Source of the DNA: Ambrosia x helenae
Taxonomy: Eukaryota; Streptophyta; Magnoliopsida; Asterales; Asteraceae
Length of the DNA: 64,000 nucleotides
Assembly (NCBI GenBank): GCA_030844895.1
Contig: JAUTDX010001433.1
Coordinates: forward strand, 1 to 64,000
Reading direction: 5' to 3'
The position numbers were made by a program, and so were the translations under genes. Shown piece after piece: positions 9,107 through 18,884 of this stretch. How positions within the stretch are numbered: position 1 is the stretch's first letter; each line of letters starts with the position of its first letter. A model generated the notes under the pieces. That model was given only the letters and a program-made list of their open reading frames with translations. It did not search any database and was not told the DNA's origin.

Positions 9107-9734
9107 GAAAACCAAGCAAAGAAAAAATAAAGAACTCGGAGCCTAAAGAGAAGAAAGTCTACAAGAAGCTGGCAGAGCTTTAGCCATTGGACCACATCGA
9201 TCTATCCTACCTAAACAGTAAGCCTTTTCTTGTTCGTTCTTCGAATGAGGCCAGTGGAGACTAATTCCTTCCGGCTAATGTATCACACTGCATCACAATC
9301 ATCACTAAAACCATGGGGTGGAACGATACCCATCACACTCAATTTTTTTAAATAAAATAAAAACATTACATTGAAACAAAAAAAAATTACACTAAAAATT
9401 AAAAAAATTACATTAAATAAAAAAATTACTAGAAAATATAAAATAAAATAATAAAATTAAGTGAGTGGTGGGTACGGGTCCTCGAACACGTTATCTAAAC
9501 TACCAACGTGTTTCGTTAGATCATGTTGAAGTTAAAAGTGAATTTTTGTTCATTCCTAAACTCCAAAAGAATATTATCGTTAATGTTTCCGGGTGTCGGA
9601 GGATTCATAACGTAATCCGGAGATATTGCGTGCCCCTCTTCCTTTATGTTCATATTGTGTAACATGTTACACGCGTACACAACACTCCTTATTTTTGCTT
9701 GATCAACAAAACGAATCAGGCGATCTATTATGTG

Positions 9735-11227
9735 TCATTTAGCTTTCAATACACCAAACGCTCGTTCAACGTCTTTTCTCGCTGATTCTTGTAGTTTCTT
9801 AAATAATATTTCTTTGTGTATTGTAGGAAACGAGTAAGCTTTCACAAAAACTGACCAAGTAGGGTAGATGCTATCAACAAGATAGAACACACGTCTATAT
9901 TGTCTCTCGTTCACCGTAAACGGACACGTCGGGGCGGTTCCTTGTTTCTCTGTATCGAATAGCGGTGACTGATGTAGAACGTTGACGTCGTTGTTTGAGC
10001 CGGGGGGACCAAAAGTACGCATGCCAAATCATAAATCGTTCGACGCAGCCATTTCGAGCATGATCGTCGGTTTTTTATGGTCACCTCTCATAAACTGGCA
10101 TCGCAAAGCCGCCGGACACCTTATTCGATGTGGGTACGGTCGATGCTACCGACCATCACGGGAAAATGCGATCTAACTTCATGTGCGGCGTACAAACATG
10201 TTATGTTATGTCGTGTCTAGTTGGTCTTCATAGATACTCTTTATCGTATAAAGAAATAATAGCATCGCAAAAATACTGAAAAGACTCGCTTGAAGTTCTA
10301 CCTGACGTATTTAAATATTCATCAAATTCGTCAGGAATGTTATCGGTTGCAAGTTGACGAATCGCGAATGTGCATTTTTGTATCGCCGTAAAACTTGCTA
10401 GTACACGATGTCCCTAGCCTAGTGTAGGTTATGTTAGGATTGTATTACGGGTGTTTGGGTGTCTTTACAAGTCGTTTTGGGTTGTTTGGCAATGACAGGC
10501 GAGTAGGATTGGCTAGAGGCGATTAGCTTTGCTAATCGCCTGGAATAAAAGCGAGTAGGAAGCTACTCGCCTCTTCTACTCGTGTGTTGGATTCCTACTC
10601 GCCCCTTGGGCCCTGGACGAGTGGGACAGGTATAAAAGCCTCCAATCATTGCCCTAATCATCAAGTTGTCACATTACACATTCCCCAAGCACCCTACCGT
10701 AGGTTCTAAGGTCTGAGATTGTTTTGTAATCACTCGAGCTCTGAAATCAATGCAATACAACCTTTTAACCTTATTCCTGTGTGTGTTGATGCTTCGGTTA
10801 TCATAGTTTCATATCGTTTTTGTTGTCCGAACACTGGTTAGTGGATTCCGCACACTAAACAGTGAAACTCGTCATTGTCGGGTTGCCTGAAAGTCGATCC
10901 TACAAAACTCTTCTTTCCCCTAGCATCGTACCCTTCTTGAAACTATTCGTAGTTAGCTTCGATGTCTCCGACAATCTTTAAAAATAATTCCTTTGATAAA
11001 CGGAATTGAGTTTTAAACATCGCGTCAATGTACTTTGGGTTTTCTACAAAGTAATTGTTCATCAACACTTCACTTGCTCCCCACCGATCACGCTAAATCA
11101 TTTTTTTCTTTAAGCGTCCCGTATCTTTATGGTCCGCAGCTTTGCTAACATTTGCAAAAAATTCCATTGTTTCACCCGACGAGTCGGAAGAACTAGATGA
11201 GTCGCGTGGACACGAAGGGCATTGCAT
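9735..11227 (-). pseudogene. PIF/Harbinger transposase pseudogene
   Basis: Read on the minus strand, the product starts at MQCPSCPRD (11227), reaches an in-frame TAG after KKKMI, and continues as RDRWGASEVLMNNYF. After the solo LTR it resumes with QKCTFAIRQLATDN. The catalytic half (9735-10022) contains SNNDVNVLHQSPLF, RRVFYLVDSIYPTW and ARKDVERAFGVLKAK, typical of HARBI1-like DDE nucleases. At least two further stops or frame changes lie around 10130-10250. Such enzymes cut and join element ends at TTA/TAA targets. No full-length product is possible. Confidence 0.9.
10432..10833 (+). mobile_element. Solo LTR, Copia-like (402 bp)
   Basis: Begins TGTTAGGATTG and ends TGTCCGAACA, so the ends form the short inverted repeat TGTT(A/C)GGA. 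A TATA box, TATAAAAG, lies at 10631 in plus orientation, followed by a transcribed-type region. It interrupts the Harbinger transposase. No internal coding region remains. The 5-bp target duplication is not clean (GGTTA occurs on both sides but 2 bp off on the right). Confidence 0.7.
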
Positions 11228-11302
11228 TTTTTTGAGTCGTTTGATTGTTGTAGATATTGCTTGATTGTTTATGGTATTGATTAATTTGGTTGAAAAATGA
11301 AG

Positions 11303-11311
11303 TTTATATAG
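11303..11311 (-). promoter_or_regulatory. TATA box of the Harbinger transposase gene
   Basis: Minus-strand CTATATAAAC lies about 80 bp upstream of the probable ATG at 11227 and is the only such box upstream of the frame. Confidence 0.55.
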
Positions 11312-11460
11312 AGTGTTTGATAAATTTTTTTTTAAATTAAACAGTAAAAAAAAGGTCATTAGACTGTTGGCAACGGTCACAAGAAGCGTGATGAGTATCA
11401 AAAATTCGACCATCGCGGCCGTGATACTCTAGACGGGGCGGTGTTCGTGATGGTCACGGC

Positions 11461-11750
11461 CAGGCCCGGCTCAAGCCCAATCCAAATGAGGCTTTTGCTT
11501 TGGGCCTCCAAGTTCCAAGGGCCTTATAATTTTCCTAATTTTGATGATATATAATAAAAATAAACCCATATAAAAGCATATATATGGAATAGCTTAGTTG
11601 GTTAGAGCATGTGGCTGTTAACCACAAGGTTGGAAGTTCAATACCTCCTTCTAGTGAATTTTGTGATTTTTTTCAGTATTTTATTTTTTATAAATAGGGC
11701 CCCGGATTTTTATTTCGCTTTAGCCCCCCAATATGGTTGAGCCGGCCCTG
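11461..11750 (+). mobile_element. hAT-type element carrying a tRNA-Asn-like sequence
   Basis: Terminal inverted repeats CAGGCCCGGCTCAAG and TTGAGCCGGCCCTG bound a 290-bp element. The flanks are GTCACGGC (11453-11460) and GTCACGGT (11751-11758), an 8-bp duplication with one mismatch, as expected for hAT. The centre holds a nearly intact tRNA-Asn-like sequence. No transposase is present. It sits inside the right terminal region of the Harbinger element. Confidence 0.85.
11583..11655 (+). tRNA. tRNA-Asn (GUU)-like sequence inside a hAT element
   Basis: From GGAATAGCTTAGTTGGTTAG through GTGGCTGTTAACCACAAGG to the T-arm GGAAGTTCAATACCTCC and CTTCTAG it parallels plant tRNA-Asn. The anticodon stem GTGGC/ACCAC-type pairing and the loop give GUU. 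The acceptor stem is imperfect and the T-arm has substitutions, so it is probably a pseudogene. A run of seven T follows about 17 nt downstream and could end Pol III transcription. Confidence 0.75.
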
Positions 11751-11785
11751 GTCACGGTCATCACAGACCGCCCCGTCCGCCCTAA

Positions 11786-12170
11786 GTTATCCGTAACTAT
11801 ATACAGTTAATTTAATTTTTGATTTTAAATTTTAATATTTTATCTAGTCTAGTAGTTCAGACATTCTTTTTAGTACTTCAATTTCAATGATTTAATTCGG
11901 TTTATAGTCATTAAATTGTAATATAAACCCTTCTGATTATAGAGTTTACAATAAACACTTCATAAAAAGAGCGGAACATAATTAACATACCTCGGTTATT
12001 AATCTAAAGTAGGTGACAAGGATAACCATTCAGATTTATAGCTAGATTCATATTCTATTAATCTTTTACCAAACTTATTTAACAATATGATCCAGGACCC
12101 TTAACAAACTTATTTAATCTAAAGTTTCCAATCTGTTAGATATCAACTGATTAATGATTTAGTGATATCA
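11786..12170. other. No feature recognised
   Basis: AT-rich intergenic DNA between the Harbinger element and the Copia relic. Confidence 0.5.
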
Positions 12171-12179
12171 TGCAGCCAT

Positions 12180-13312
12180 ATAGACCAAAAGGGACCTCAG
12201 TCCTGTTGAACCTGCCAATCCCATGGTATATGCTAAAATGGCCAACTTCAGAATCAAATCAGCCAAGTCATGTTGATGATGTTACAGGTCAACTATAGTG
12301 AAGAATCTCAATTCTCAACCACTTCAATCACATAGCATGCATGTGGTAGGTAGCTTCAAAGTTCAATCACATAGCATGTATGCACAACTTCCACCTCTAT
12401 TATTATTATCATCTAATATTGATGTTCATGTTAAAGATCGTGGAGCCACATTGAAAAACTTATCCACCCAACAAACAAATCATATTTGTCCATATGTAAA
12501 GCTTAGTACAACTCAACCCTAATCTCATTTTCACCTATGTTATCAATGACTCTCAGTTACGCACATGCACAGGTTGGGCAATTCATAACTCCAAGTCCTT
12601 CGAAGTATAAAGAGTCTTGTTCTTATAAATGAAAAATTCAGCAATGTACCATTTTCCCTTTGTCTAATCAAGATGCATAATTTGTCTTTTCCTTTAAGTA
12701 ATTCCATTGACACAAACTGTCCAGCTTATTCACATAGATGCATGTATATATAGGGCCCTTAAGGCATGACACATTTAATGGTACGTGGTACTTTGTTTCT
12801 AACTGTTATGGATGATTTTAGTAGGGCTACATGGACTTGTATGTTACCTAGTAACACGTTTGTGCTTATGTTACAACTCATTTTAAAAGTTGTTCAGCAA
12901 TCCTCCCTATGTCACATATATCTCATATTCACTAAAGCCATACATCCATTCTCCTCAATTGGTACCCACATAGTCAAAAGGGTTCTCATTTATATGAAAT
13001 TTCCTATCTGCTTTAAACAACATATAACATCTAATGATGATTGATGCCATTTTTCTCATTCTTTCACATAACTTCTCAATTATGTGGAACTTGATATCAC
13101 CCACCACAGATCATCTTCCTACATATATCTACCCCACCTTACCTTCATCATCCCACATATCCCTACCACAACCTAATATCCACCAGAATCGTATTCCCCT
13201 ACCCTACCCCCCACACACCCCTTTTGTCACTTCACTACACTCTTGGCCAAAATGTCAAACTCTCTCACATATGGTGTTGCTCATGAAAATCTCTCTAAAG
13301 AAAGTTGGTTAG
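12180..13312 (+). pseudogene. Copia retrotransposon pol relic (gag-pre-integrase and integrase)
   Basis: Frame-shifted fragments match Copia polyprotein. FPLSNSI and a degraded IHIDVWGP-like stretch precede LTVMDDFSRATWTCMLPSNT (from 12766), the start of the integrase core with its first catalytic Asp. Downstream pieces rich in Pro and Ser (13084-13300) resemble the linker after the integrase. Many stops and frame changes are present, and no LTRs were found. It is an old internal remnant. Confidence 0.75.
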
Positions 13313-13577
13313 GAAGTTTGTTCTTAGATGTGTAAATTTAGCAAGTTTTTGACATTTAAAAATATAATTGCGAATACTAAACCACATTTAAGCAAGTGTG
13401 ACCTAATCAAAAATAGCAGAAGTAAGGTAAATAATCGGGGTGGGAATGATATGCCTTCGTCAATCTCTAGTCTAAAGTCATATATGTTTCTCCCAAGACA
13501 CTAACCCTTGACCACCTTTAAGGAGAGCTTCATTTCGGGTGGTATTATCTAGACATCCCCCTTAGAAACCCTAGACA

Positions 13578-13890
13578 TCTCCCTGGACGGGTCGTGGAGG
13601 CCACAATGGGCCGTGGAGAAAAGAAAAGCAAAATGACGGGTCGTGGAGGACAGAAAGGGTCGTGGCTGAGCAATTAGGTCAAAAAGGACGGGCCGTGGAG
13701 GCCTCCACGGCCCCTATTCGTACGAGGTACGAGGTGTCAGTCTTAACTCCCTGCAAAAGCAGGGAGTTCAGACGGAACAATCGGAAAAAGGTGGATCCTC
13801 ACGGGCCGTGGAGGCCTCCACGGCCCGTAAAAAAGTGTTAGGTTTGCACATTTAAACCCTAGACGGCCCATCGAGGCCTCCACGGCCCGT
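13578..13890. repeat. Left subterminal palindrome array of the MULE
   Basis: At least five copies or half-copies of GGGCCGTGGAGG, two arranged head to head as GTGGAGGCCTCCAC palindromes (around 13690-13712 and 13803-13830). Near-identical units occur at the right end. In many DNA transposons subterminal repeats bind the transposase; that role is inferred here. Confidence 0.8.
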
Positions 13891-15469
13891 CTGTTTTTAC
13901 AATTTAACATAAACGGGAGCATCTTCTTCCTCATTTCAAACAAACTTTCAAAACATCACCACCACTATTCCCTCGACCCATCTCGACTTCCCGGTCTCAC
14001 GATGTCATATTTACATAGTTTTTCAACCGATGACCTGTCTCCGAACGAGTCTTACGTCTTTGAAAGCTTTTTCGGACCCGAGGTTCAAGTTGTAGAGGAC
14101 GAGGAGGTTAAATCCGGGCTTCGTGGTAATGACGGGAAGATGCTGCCCGATCTGAACCAGGAATATGTAGAGGAAGATGAGTCATTTTTCGTGCCACCAA
14201 GCTACCCCCAGTACACATACGGGACTAACCATTCGTGCGGGAGTGGTGCTAAGGATTTCGATGAAGGTGATAACAGCTTTGAGGAAGATGATGACAACCA
14301 GAAAGATGCTTCTGAAGGTGTTGACATAAAAGTGGAACCTAACCCGGATGTTTCGTATGAAACCGATCAGGTGCGTTTATTTATTTACACTAGTATATAT
14401 TTACATGTTTTATGGTTTGTTGGATTGAACTAGTATATATTTACAGTGGTATATAATTTAGACTAGTATAACTTTAGAGTAGACTCTTATATAAATTTCT
14501 AGGTATTCGGGTCTGTTGAAGAGTTGAAACAATGGGCTTACGATAGAGCCCTTGCTAGCGGTTACGTCCTAGTGACCGGACGTTTTATTTCAAAAGGCAA
14601 GGGATATTATGCAAAAAAAAATTAAGATATGGCTGAGATGCGACCGTGGTGGCGAACACCAAAGTACAGCCAAAGTACGGTTTTCGGGTAGCAAAAAGGT
14701 TATCTGTCCATTTAAGTTGGTAGGGAGGCTACGCAATGATGGTTGGAAGTTGGAGGTAAGTAACCCAAATCATAACCACGACCCTTTTAAACATGTTGAG
14801 GGTCATGCTTTTGCTAGGAGGCTGACACAACTTGAAGAAAAGATGATGGAAACGCTTTATTTTCAGGGCCTGTAACCATCATACATACATTTGACCATTA
14901 GAGAACAAAACCCGAATAGTGTATGCGTTCTAGGAGACATACACAATACCATAAGCAAGATTAAACACACAATGTACGACGACAAAACTCCAATGCAGGT
15001 ATTATTATTAAATATTATTATTATTATTATTAAATATTATTATTATTGTTAAATATTTATTATTGTTATGTAGATACTTGAGTCTCTTGGTTGAAAAGAA
15101 ATTTACTTACTACACCCGGCAGAATCCGGAGACAGATGCTGTTGAGGATATTTTCTTTTCACACCGGGTCTCGTACAATCTCTGGCGTTCCTTCCCACAT
15201 GTGTTGTTGATCGACACCACCCACAGAACAAACGAGTACAGAATCCCGTTTGTACAAATTGTGGGTGTGACATCGACAGACTTGTCGTTTTGTATCGCCC
15301 ATGCATTTATGATTAAAGAAAAAACGAGTAACTACGTATGGGTGCTAAAGAGGCTCAGAGATTTGCTGGAAGAGTCTATGGAGCCAGGTGTAATCGTTAC
15401 AGATAGAGATCTGGCTCTAATGAATGCATGTGCTACAGTTTTACCAAATGCTTCGAAGTTGCTATGCAG

Positions 15470-15492
15470 GTAGCACATCTCACAAAATATTG

Positions 15493-15541
<49 letters not shown>

Positions 15542-15560
15542 TATTATTATTGCTATGCAG
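15470..15560 (+). other. Putative 91-bp intron made of (ATT)n between short direct repeats
   Basis: Coding sequence runs SKLLCR then FHIQQNIAKY, interrupted by a GT-AG segment containing an ATT microsatellite. GCTATGCAGGT occurs at both junctions (15461 and 15552), and similarity extends about 25 bp further into CA(A/C)AAAATATTG. Removing the segment restores the normal MULE protein motif. Confidence 0.8.
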
Positions 15561-16262
15561 GTTTCATATTCAACAAAATATTGCAAAGTATTATAAAGCA
15601 GGATTTTCAAAAGAAGATTGGAATATATTTTTGTAGTCTTGGGCTCGACTGTATAGATCTCCTGATCCAGATTGTTACGTATACAACCTTAACATGCTCT
15701 ACCAACGACCATGTCAGGACGGTCGAAAGGGTATATATTTTAATTTTTTTCTTTACAAGCGTACATATTTTCTTTATTGACATCGTTATTCTATTTTTTA
15801 CAGAGGTTTATGACTACATGCATAAAGTTTGGCTCAAAGATTATAAAGAAATGTTTGTGCAAGCATGGACACACGCAAACCTTACATTTGGTCAGGTTAT
15901 GACCAACAGAGTTGAGAGTCAACATGCAAAGATTAAGAGATACATTAAGGGGCCGAACAGCTCGCTCCACGCGCTTGTGATGAAAATAGACAAAATTATG
16001 GAGTCACAGCGCATAGCGGTAAACCACTCGTTCGAAGTCAGTCGATCAAAGTGAATGTGGCACCATGACTTACCGATGTTTCAAAACATACTCGGTAGGG
16101 TTTCTAATATAGCGCTCGATATGTTGGCCCTCGAGCTCAGTAAGATACAGTATTTCAGGGAAACTAACAAGACTTGTGATCACCGAATTATGGCGAGTTT
16201 TGGATTGCCATGTGCCTGTTGACTGGATTCGTATGAAAGAAAAGGTAACATCATTGTTTTAG

Positions 16263-16264
16263 AC

Positions 16265-16320
<56 letters not shown>
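16263..16320. repeat. (ATT)n microsatellite in MULE intron
   Basis: About 19 near-perfect ATT units in the large intron between the transposase and OTU parts. Confidence 0.95.
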
Positions 16321-16482
16321 AGGATATAATAGTAAAATTTATAAATGTTTGAAGCATTTTGTAGACGACTTGTGTTGTCTGGTTCGTACAAAAACAGAGG
16401 AAACTCTACCGAAATTTTTATAAAAATCCGAAACGTTTTTATTTTGTTTAGGCATTTTTGTAGATTATTGATTGTTGTTGTG

Positions 16483-16519
<37 letters not shown>

Positions 16520-16521
<2 letters not shown>

Positions 16522-16952
16522 TTAGGTTATTTTCAGAAGAGGGTTTTAGTGCAAGAAGTGCAAGAAGAAATATAAATCTTAAATTTTATTAGTAATGGTT
16601 CATATATTTTTGAAGTTTTTACTTTTTATATATCATTCTTTATGTTATATATACAAAAACCCATAAAATTAATGCAATCTAATGTTTTTTTAAGGTTTAA
16701 ACTCTTTCCTACACATGTGTTATATTTATGCGTAGGTAATGTTCCTGCACAAAATTTATACATGTGTAGGTTATATAAATTAATGAAATTACTTTATATA
16801 TATTTGCTTTATTTTCAAGATAGATGAATAAACAACACATTTCAACAATTTTCTTATATTTTATGTTTTAAAAAATGATAAAAATGTATTATTTATCTTC
16901 TTCTCGCACTTCTCGCACTAAAACCTCTTCTGAAATGAACTATCCCCTATAT
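16520..16952. mobile_element. MITE in (TA)n, nested in the MULE
   Basis: Inverted ends: GTTATTTTCAGAAGAGGGTT then TTAGTGCAAGAAGTGCAAG at the left, and the complement of TTCATTTCAGAAGAGGTTTT then AGTGCGAGAAGTGCGAG at the right. Arms are about 45 bp. It lies within a TA repeat (16488-16519 and 16951-16996), consistent with TA-target insertion. No ORF of note. Confidence 0.75.
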
Positions 16953-16963
16953 ATATATATATA

Positions 16964-16999
<36 letters not shown>

Positions 17000-17370
17000 G
17001 TATACAAGTATCACTGGCTGAGATCGACGTCTTCTGGACACGACTTGACTATATGCCAGACGAAGCTGAGACTCCCGAGTGTCATTTTCAACGAGAAATG
17101 GATGCATTCAGTGAGCAACTAAAGTCGCAACCGCCGCAAGTGAAAAAAAGCATGTTGCAGAAGATGAAGGAGGTGTTGAATCCATTAATGACTAAACATA
17201 AACCTCCTGAGGTACGAGTGAAAAACAACAAAAAGAAGATAAGGCTGCGGTTAGTATTGTTGTTGTACAAATTTTTCAACGTTGGGGAAACAACCGTTCA
17301 GAAGAGGTAAACAATCAAAGTACAACCCGATTGTTTATGATAAAGATTTTCCACTTTTGGTAGGGGAAAG

Positions 17371-17449
17371 GTACAAACTAATGATATATACATTCATACA
17401 TGCATACATATTTATACACATATTAAATCTCACTGTTTGACGGTCACAG
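17371..17449 (+). other. Putative 79-bp intron flanked by AGGTACAAACT repeats
   Basis: Exon sequence DFPLLVGER joins YKLDIAMFKIW once the GT-AG segment is removed. AGGTACAAACT is found at both the donor (17369) and the acceptor junction (17448), the same layout as in the 91-bp intron upstream. Confidence 0.7.
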
Positions 17450-18225
17450 GTACAAACTCGACATCGCCATGTTTAAGATATGGCTTCCATCTACATATCA
17501 TAAATACATTACAAACATTCGAAATGTCCTTGAAGACGGTAACTGTGGGTTTCGAACCGTAGCTGTGTGTTTAGGGTGGGAAGAGGAGATGTGGCTCTTC
17601 ATCCGCAGACAACTTATGGAGGAAATGGATGATAACAAAGACCGGTGGAGGCCAATTTTAAACAGTGTAGATCGCAGTTAGTACGACTCACTATACATGT
17701 CATTAGATTGGAGTGGATTGGGACAAGCCCCAGACATCCATTGGATGGAGATGCCCTCCACAGGATTGCTGATTACTCAGAAATTTGGGGTGGCTGTTCA
17801 ATTTTTATCTCCGGGTGGTCATAGTGAGACTTACTTCCCTCTGTTCGATGGTCCTGGAAATATTGAAGACCATGCGTTCATATCGTTTGCTTTGGTTAAC
17901 AAAAACCATTACATTATGGTTGAGTTAGCAAAAGGCGCTCAAATGCAAAAACTGAATAGGCAATGGAGTGAATTTCGATATGAACAGGCAAGTGAGCGGG
18001 AGACGTTATATGAAAATCGTATACAAAGGGTGCATTAAAGAACAGAATACTACGACTTAACCTAGCTTATCGTATGTTACTATTTTTATCATGTATACAA
18101 ATATATTTAACGGAAAAAAATTGTTGTATACGCTAATTTATACTTATGATAAGAATGTACTTTTTTTATAAAAAGCACAAATATCAAGCTTAAAATATAT
18201 AAAACACACTAAAAATGGATCTAAA

Positions 18226-18452
18226 TGGGTCGTGGAGGCCTCCACAGCCCGTCCTAGGCCTCTCCACAACCCATCGAATGGATGTCCACGGCCAATTGAG
18301 GCCTCCACAGCCCGTCCACTAAATGCTTCCACGGAACGTCTAGCCCTCCACAGCCAGTGAAAAGACCAAGCTTCCTGGGGAAGCTTCGTTTAATATAAAA
18401 TTTTTAAAAAAATAACAAATGTCCACGGACCTTGGGGGCCTCCACGGCCCGT
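18226..18452. repeat. Right subterminal palindrome array of the MULE
   Basis: Five or more variants of GTGGAGGCCTCCAC and CCACGGCCCGT, more diverged than at the left end. Same motif and same head-to-head arrangement as 13578-13890. Confidence 0.8.
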
Positions 18453-18475
18453 TGGAAAAAGCTGAAAACACAAAT

Positions 18476-18765
18476 AGTGTGGAGTGGAGGCCTCTATTTA
18501 TAGGCAAATCAGCCTAAGTACGCCCGTGCTTAAAGTCCTGGCACGCCCATGCTCGACAGCATGTACTGTTGCAGAGTCCTTTTGAGCAGAAGTTGTATGT
18601 CCTTGGGGGCTGCACGGCCGTGCTCAAAGCACTGGCACGCCCGTGCTTGCTGCTACGTGTAACCGACTTGTCAGTTTGGTCGGTTGGGCGCCTTGGGGAG
18701 CACGTCTTTAAAGGCACGACCGTGCACAGGTGTTTGGCACGCCCGTGCAAGCCTATAAATTGACA
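18476..18765 (+). mobile_element. Fragment of a long LTR (same family as 53905-55820)
   Basis: Matches 55266-55545: GTGGAGTGGAGGCCTCTATT, then TATAGGCAAATCAG, then repeated CACGCCCGTGC motifs and GCCTTGGGGAGCA. The fragment includes the likely TATA box (CTATTTATAGG) but not the ends of the LTR. Confidence 0.8.
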
Positions 18766-18833
18766 TTATGTCTTCCTCTCACAAGTTTTTTTGTTTATCT
18801 TCTTACGTATTATGGGATGTTATATATCAAATT

Positions 18834-18873
18834 CACTCGATGGGGATATGCCGCACTCGATGGGGATATGCCG
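18834..18873. repeat. Two tandem 20-bp units
   Basis: CACTCGATGGGGATATGCCG occurs twice in a row with no mismatch. Confidence 0.9.
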
Positions 18874-18884
18874 GGTAAGTTTTA

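Larger units (their letters stand above)
6960..9275. mobile_element. Mosaic of organelle-derived DNA (NUPT-like)
   Basis: Pieces of ndhH, psaA-psaB, ndhI, trnM-CAU and 23S rRNA lie within 2 kb. In chloroplast genomes these sit far apart, in the small single copy, large single copy and inverted repeat. Orientation is mixed. Between them are sequences I cannot place, including a group II intron domain V-like hairpin near 8012-8048. The mixture could come from plastid fragments that first entered the mitochondrial genome, or from joining of several plastid fragments at a nuclear break. All coding pieces are broken. Confidence 0.85.
6579..11782 (-). mobile_element. PIF/Harbinger transposon, decayed and interrupted
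   Basis: The left end GGGTGGATGGGGTG (after TAA at 6576-6578) is an inverted match to the right end, which reads GGGCGGACGGGGCGG on the minus strand and is followed by TAA at 11783-11785. The inner terminal sequences rich in CATCACAC also correspond. Minus-strand transposase fragments lie at about 9735-11227. The element is split by a SINE (6648-6867), organelle DNA (about 6960-9275), a solo LTR (10432-10833) and a hAT element (11461-11750). The transposase fragments are clear; the full span rests on the end match and TAA duplications. Confidence 0.6.
14002..18038 (+). pseudogene. MULE transposase with FAR1-type zinc finger and OTU domain
   Basis: The product starts MSYLHSFSTDDLSPNE, with an acidic leader, then a FAR1-type finger (LRCDRGGEH, VICPFKL, NPNHNHD), then a MULE DDE domain with its three acids in LLIDTTHRTN, VTDRDLALMNA and NRVESQHAKIK. 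The C terminus is an OTU cysteine protease-like domain with the DGNC motif (EDGNCGFR) and the later His (KNHYIMVEL). Proposed exons: 14002-14370, 14503-14998, 15074-15469, 15561-15730, 15804-16242, about 17000-17370, 17450-18038. Lesions: a frameshift in an A-run near 14611 and in-frame stops near 14874, 15634, 16052, 16219 and 17676. The gene is dead, but nearly all damage is single-base and the OTU part is otherwise open. Confidence 0.85.
13575..18455 (+). mobile_element. Mutator-like element (MULE) with FAR1, DDE and OTU domains
   Basis: A transposase pseudogene at 14002-18038 lies between two arrays of the palindromic motif GGGCCGTGGAGGCC (13578-13890 and 18226-18452). The arrays mark the element ends, though exact TIR borders and the 9-bp duplication were not resolved. 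Inside are microsatellite-bearing introns and a nested MITE (16520-16952). The right end abuts a fragment of a long LTR. Confidence 0.75.

Noticed and set aside
13743..13943. 66-codon minus-strand ORF
   Set aside because: It is a translation of the palindromic MULE end array.
15428..16054. 208-codon ORF with a long poly-Tyr stretch
   Set aside because: The poly-Tyr and the poly-Leu in the next frame come from translating an ATT microsatellite that is better read as an intron of the MULE pseudogene.
14002..18038. Could be a domesticated FAR1/FHY3-type host gene
   Set aside because: Five stops, a frameshift, flanking subterminal arrays and the fused OTU domain indicate a decayed transposon.
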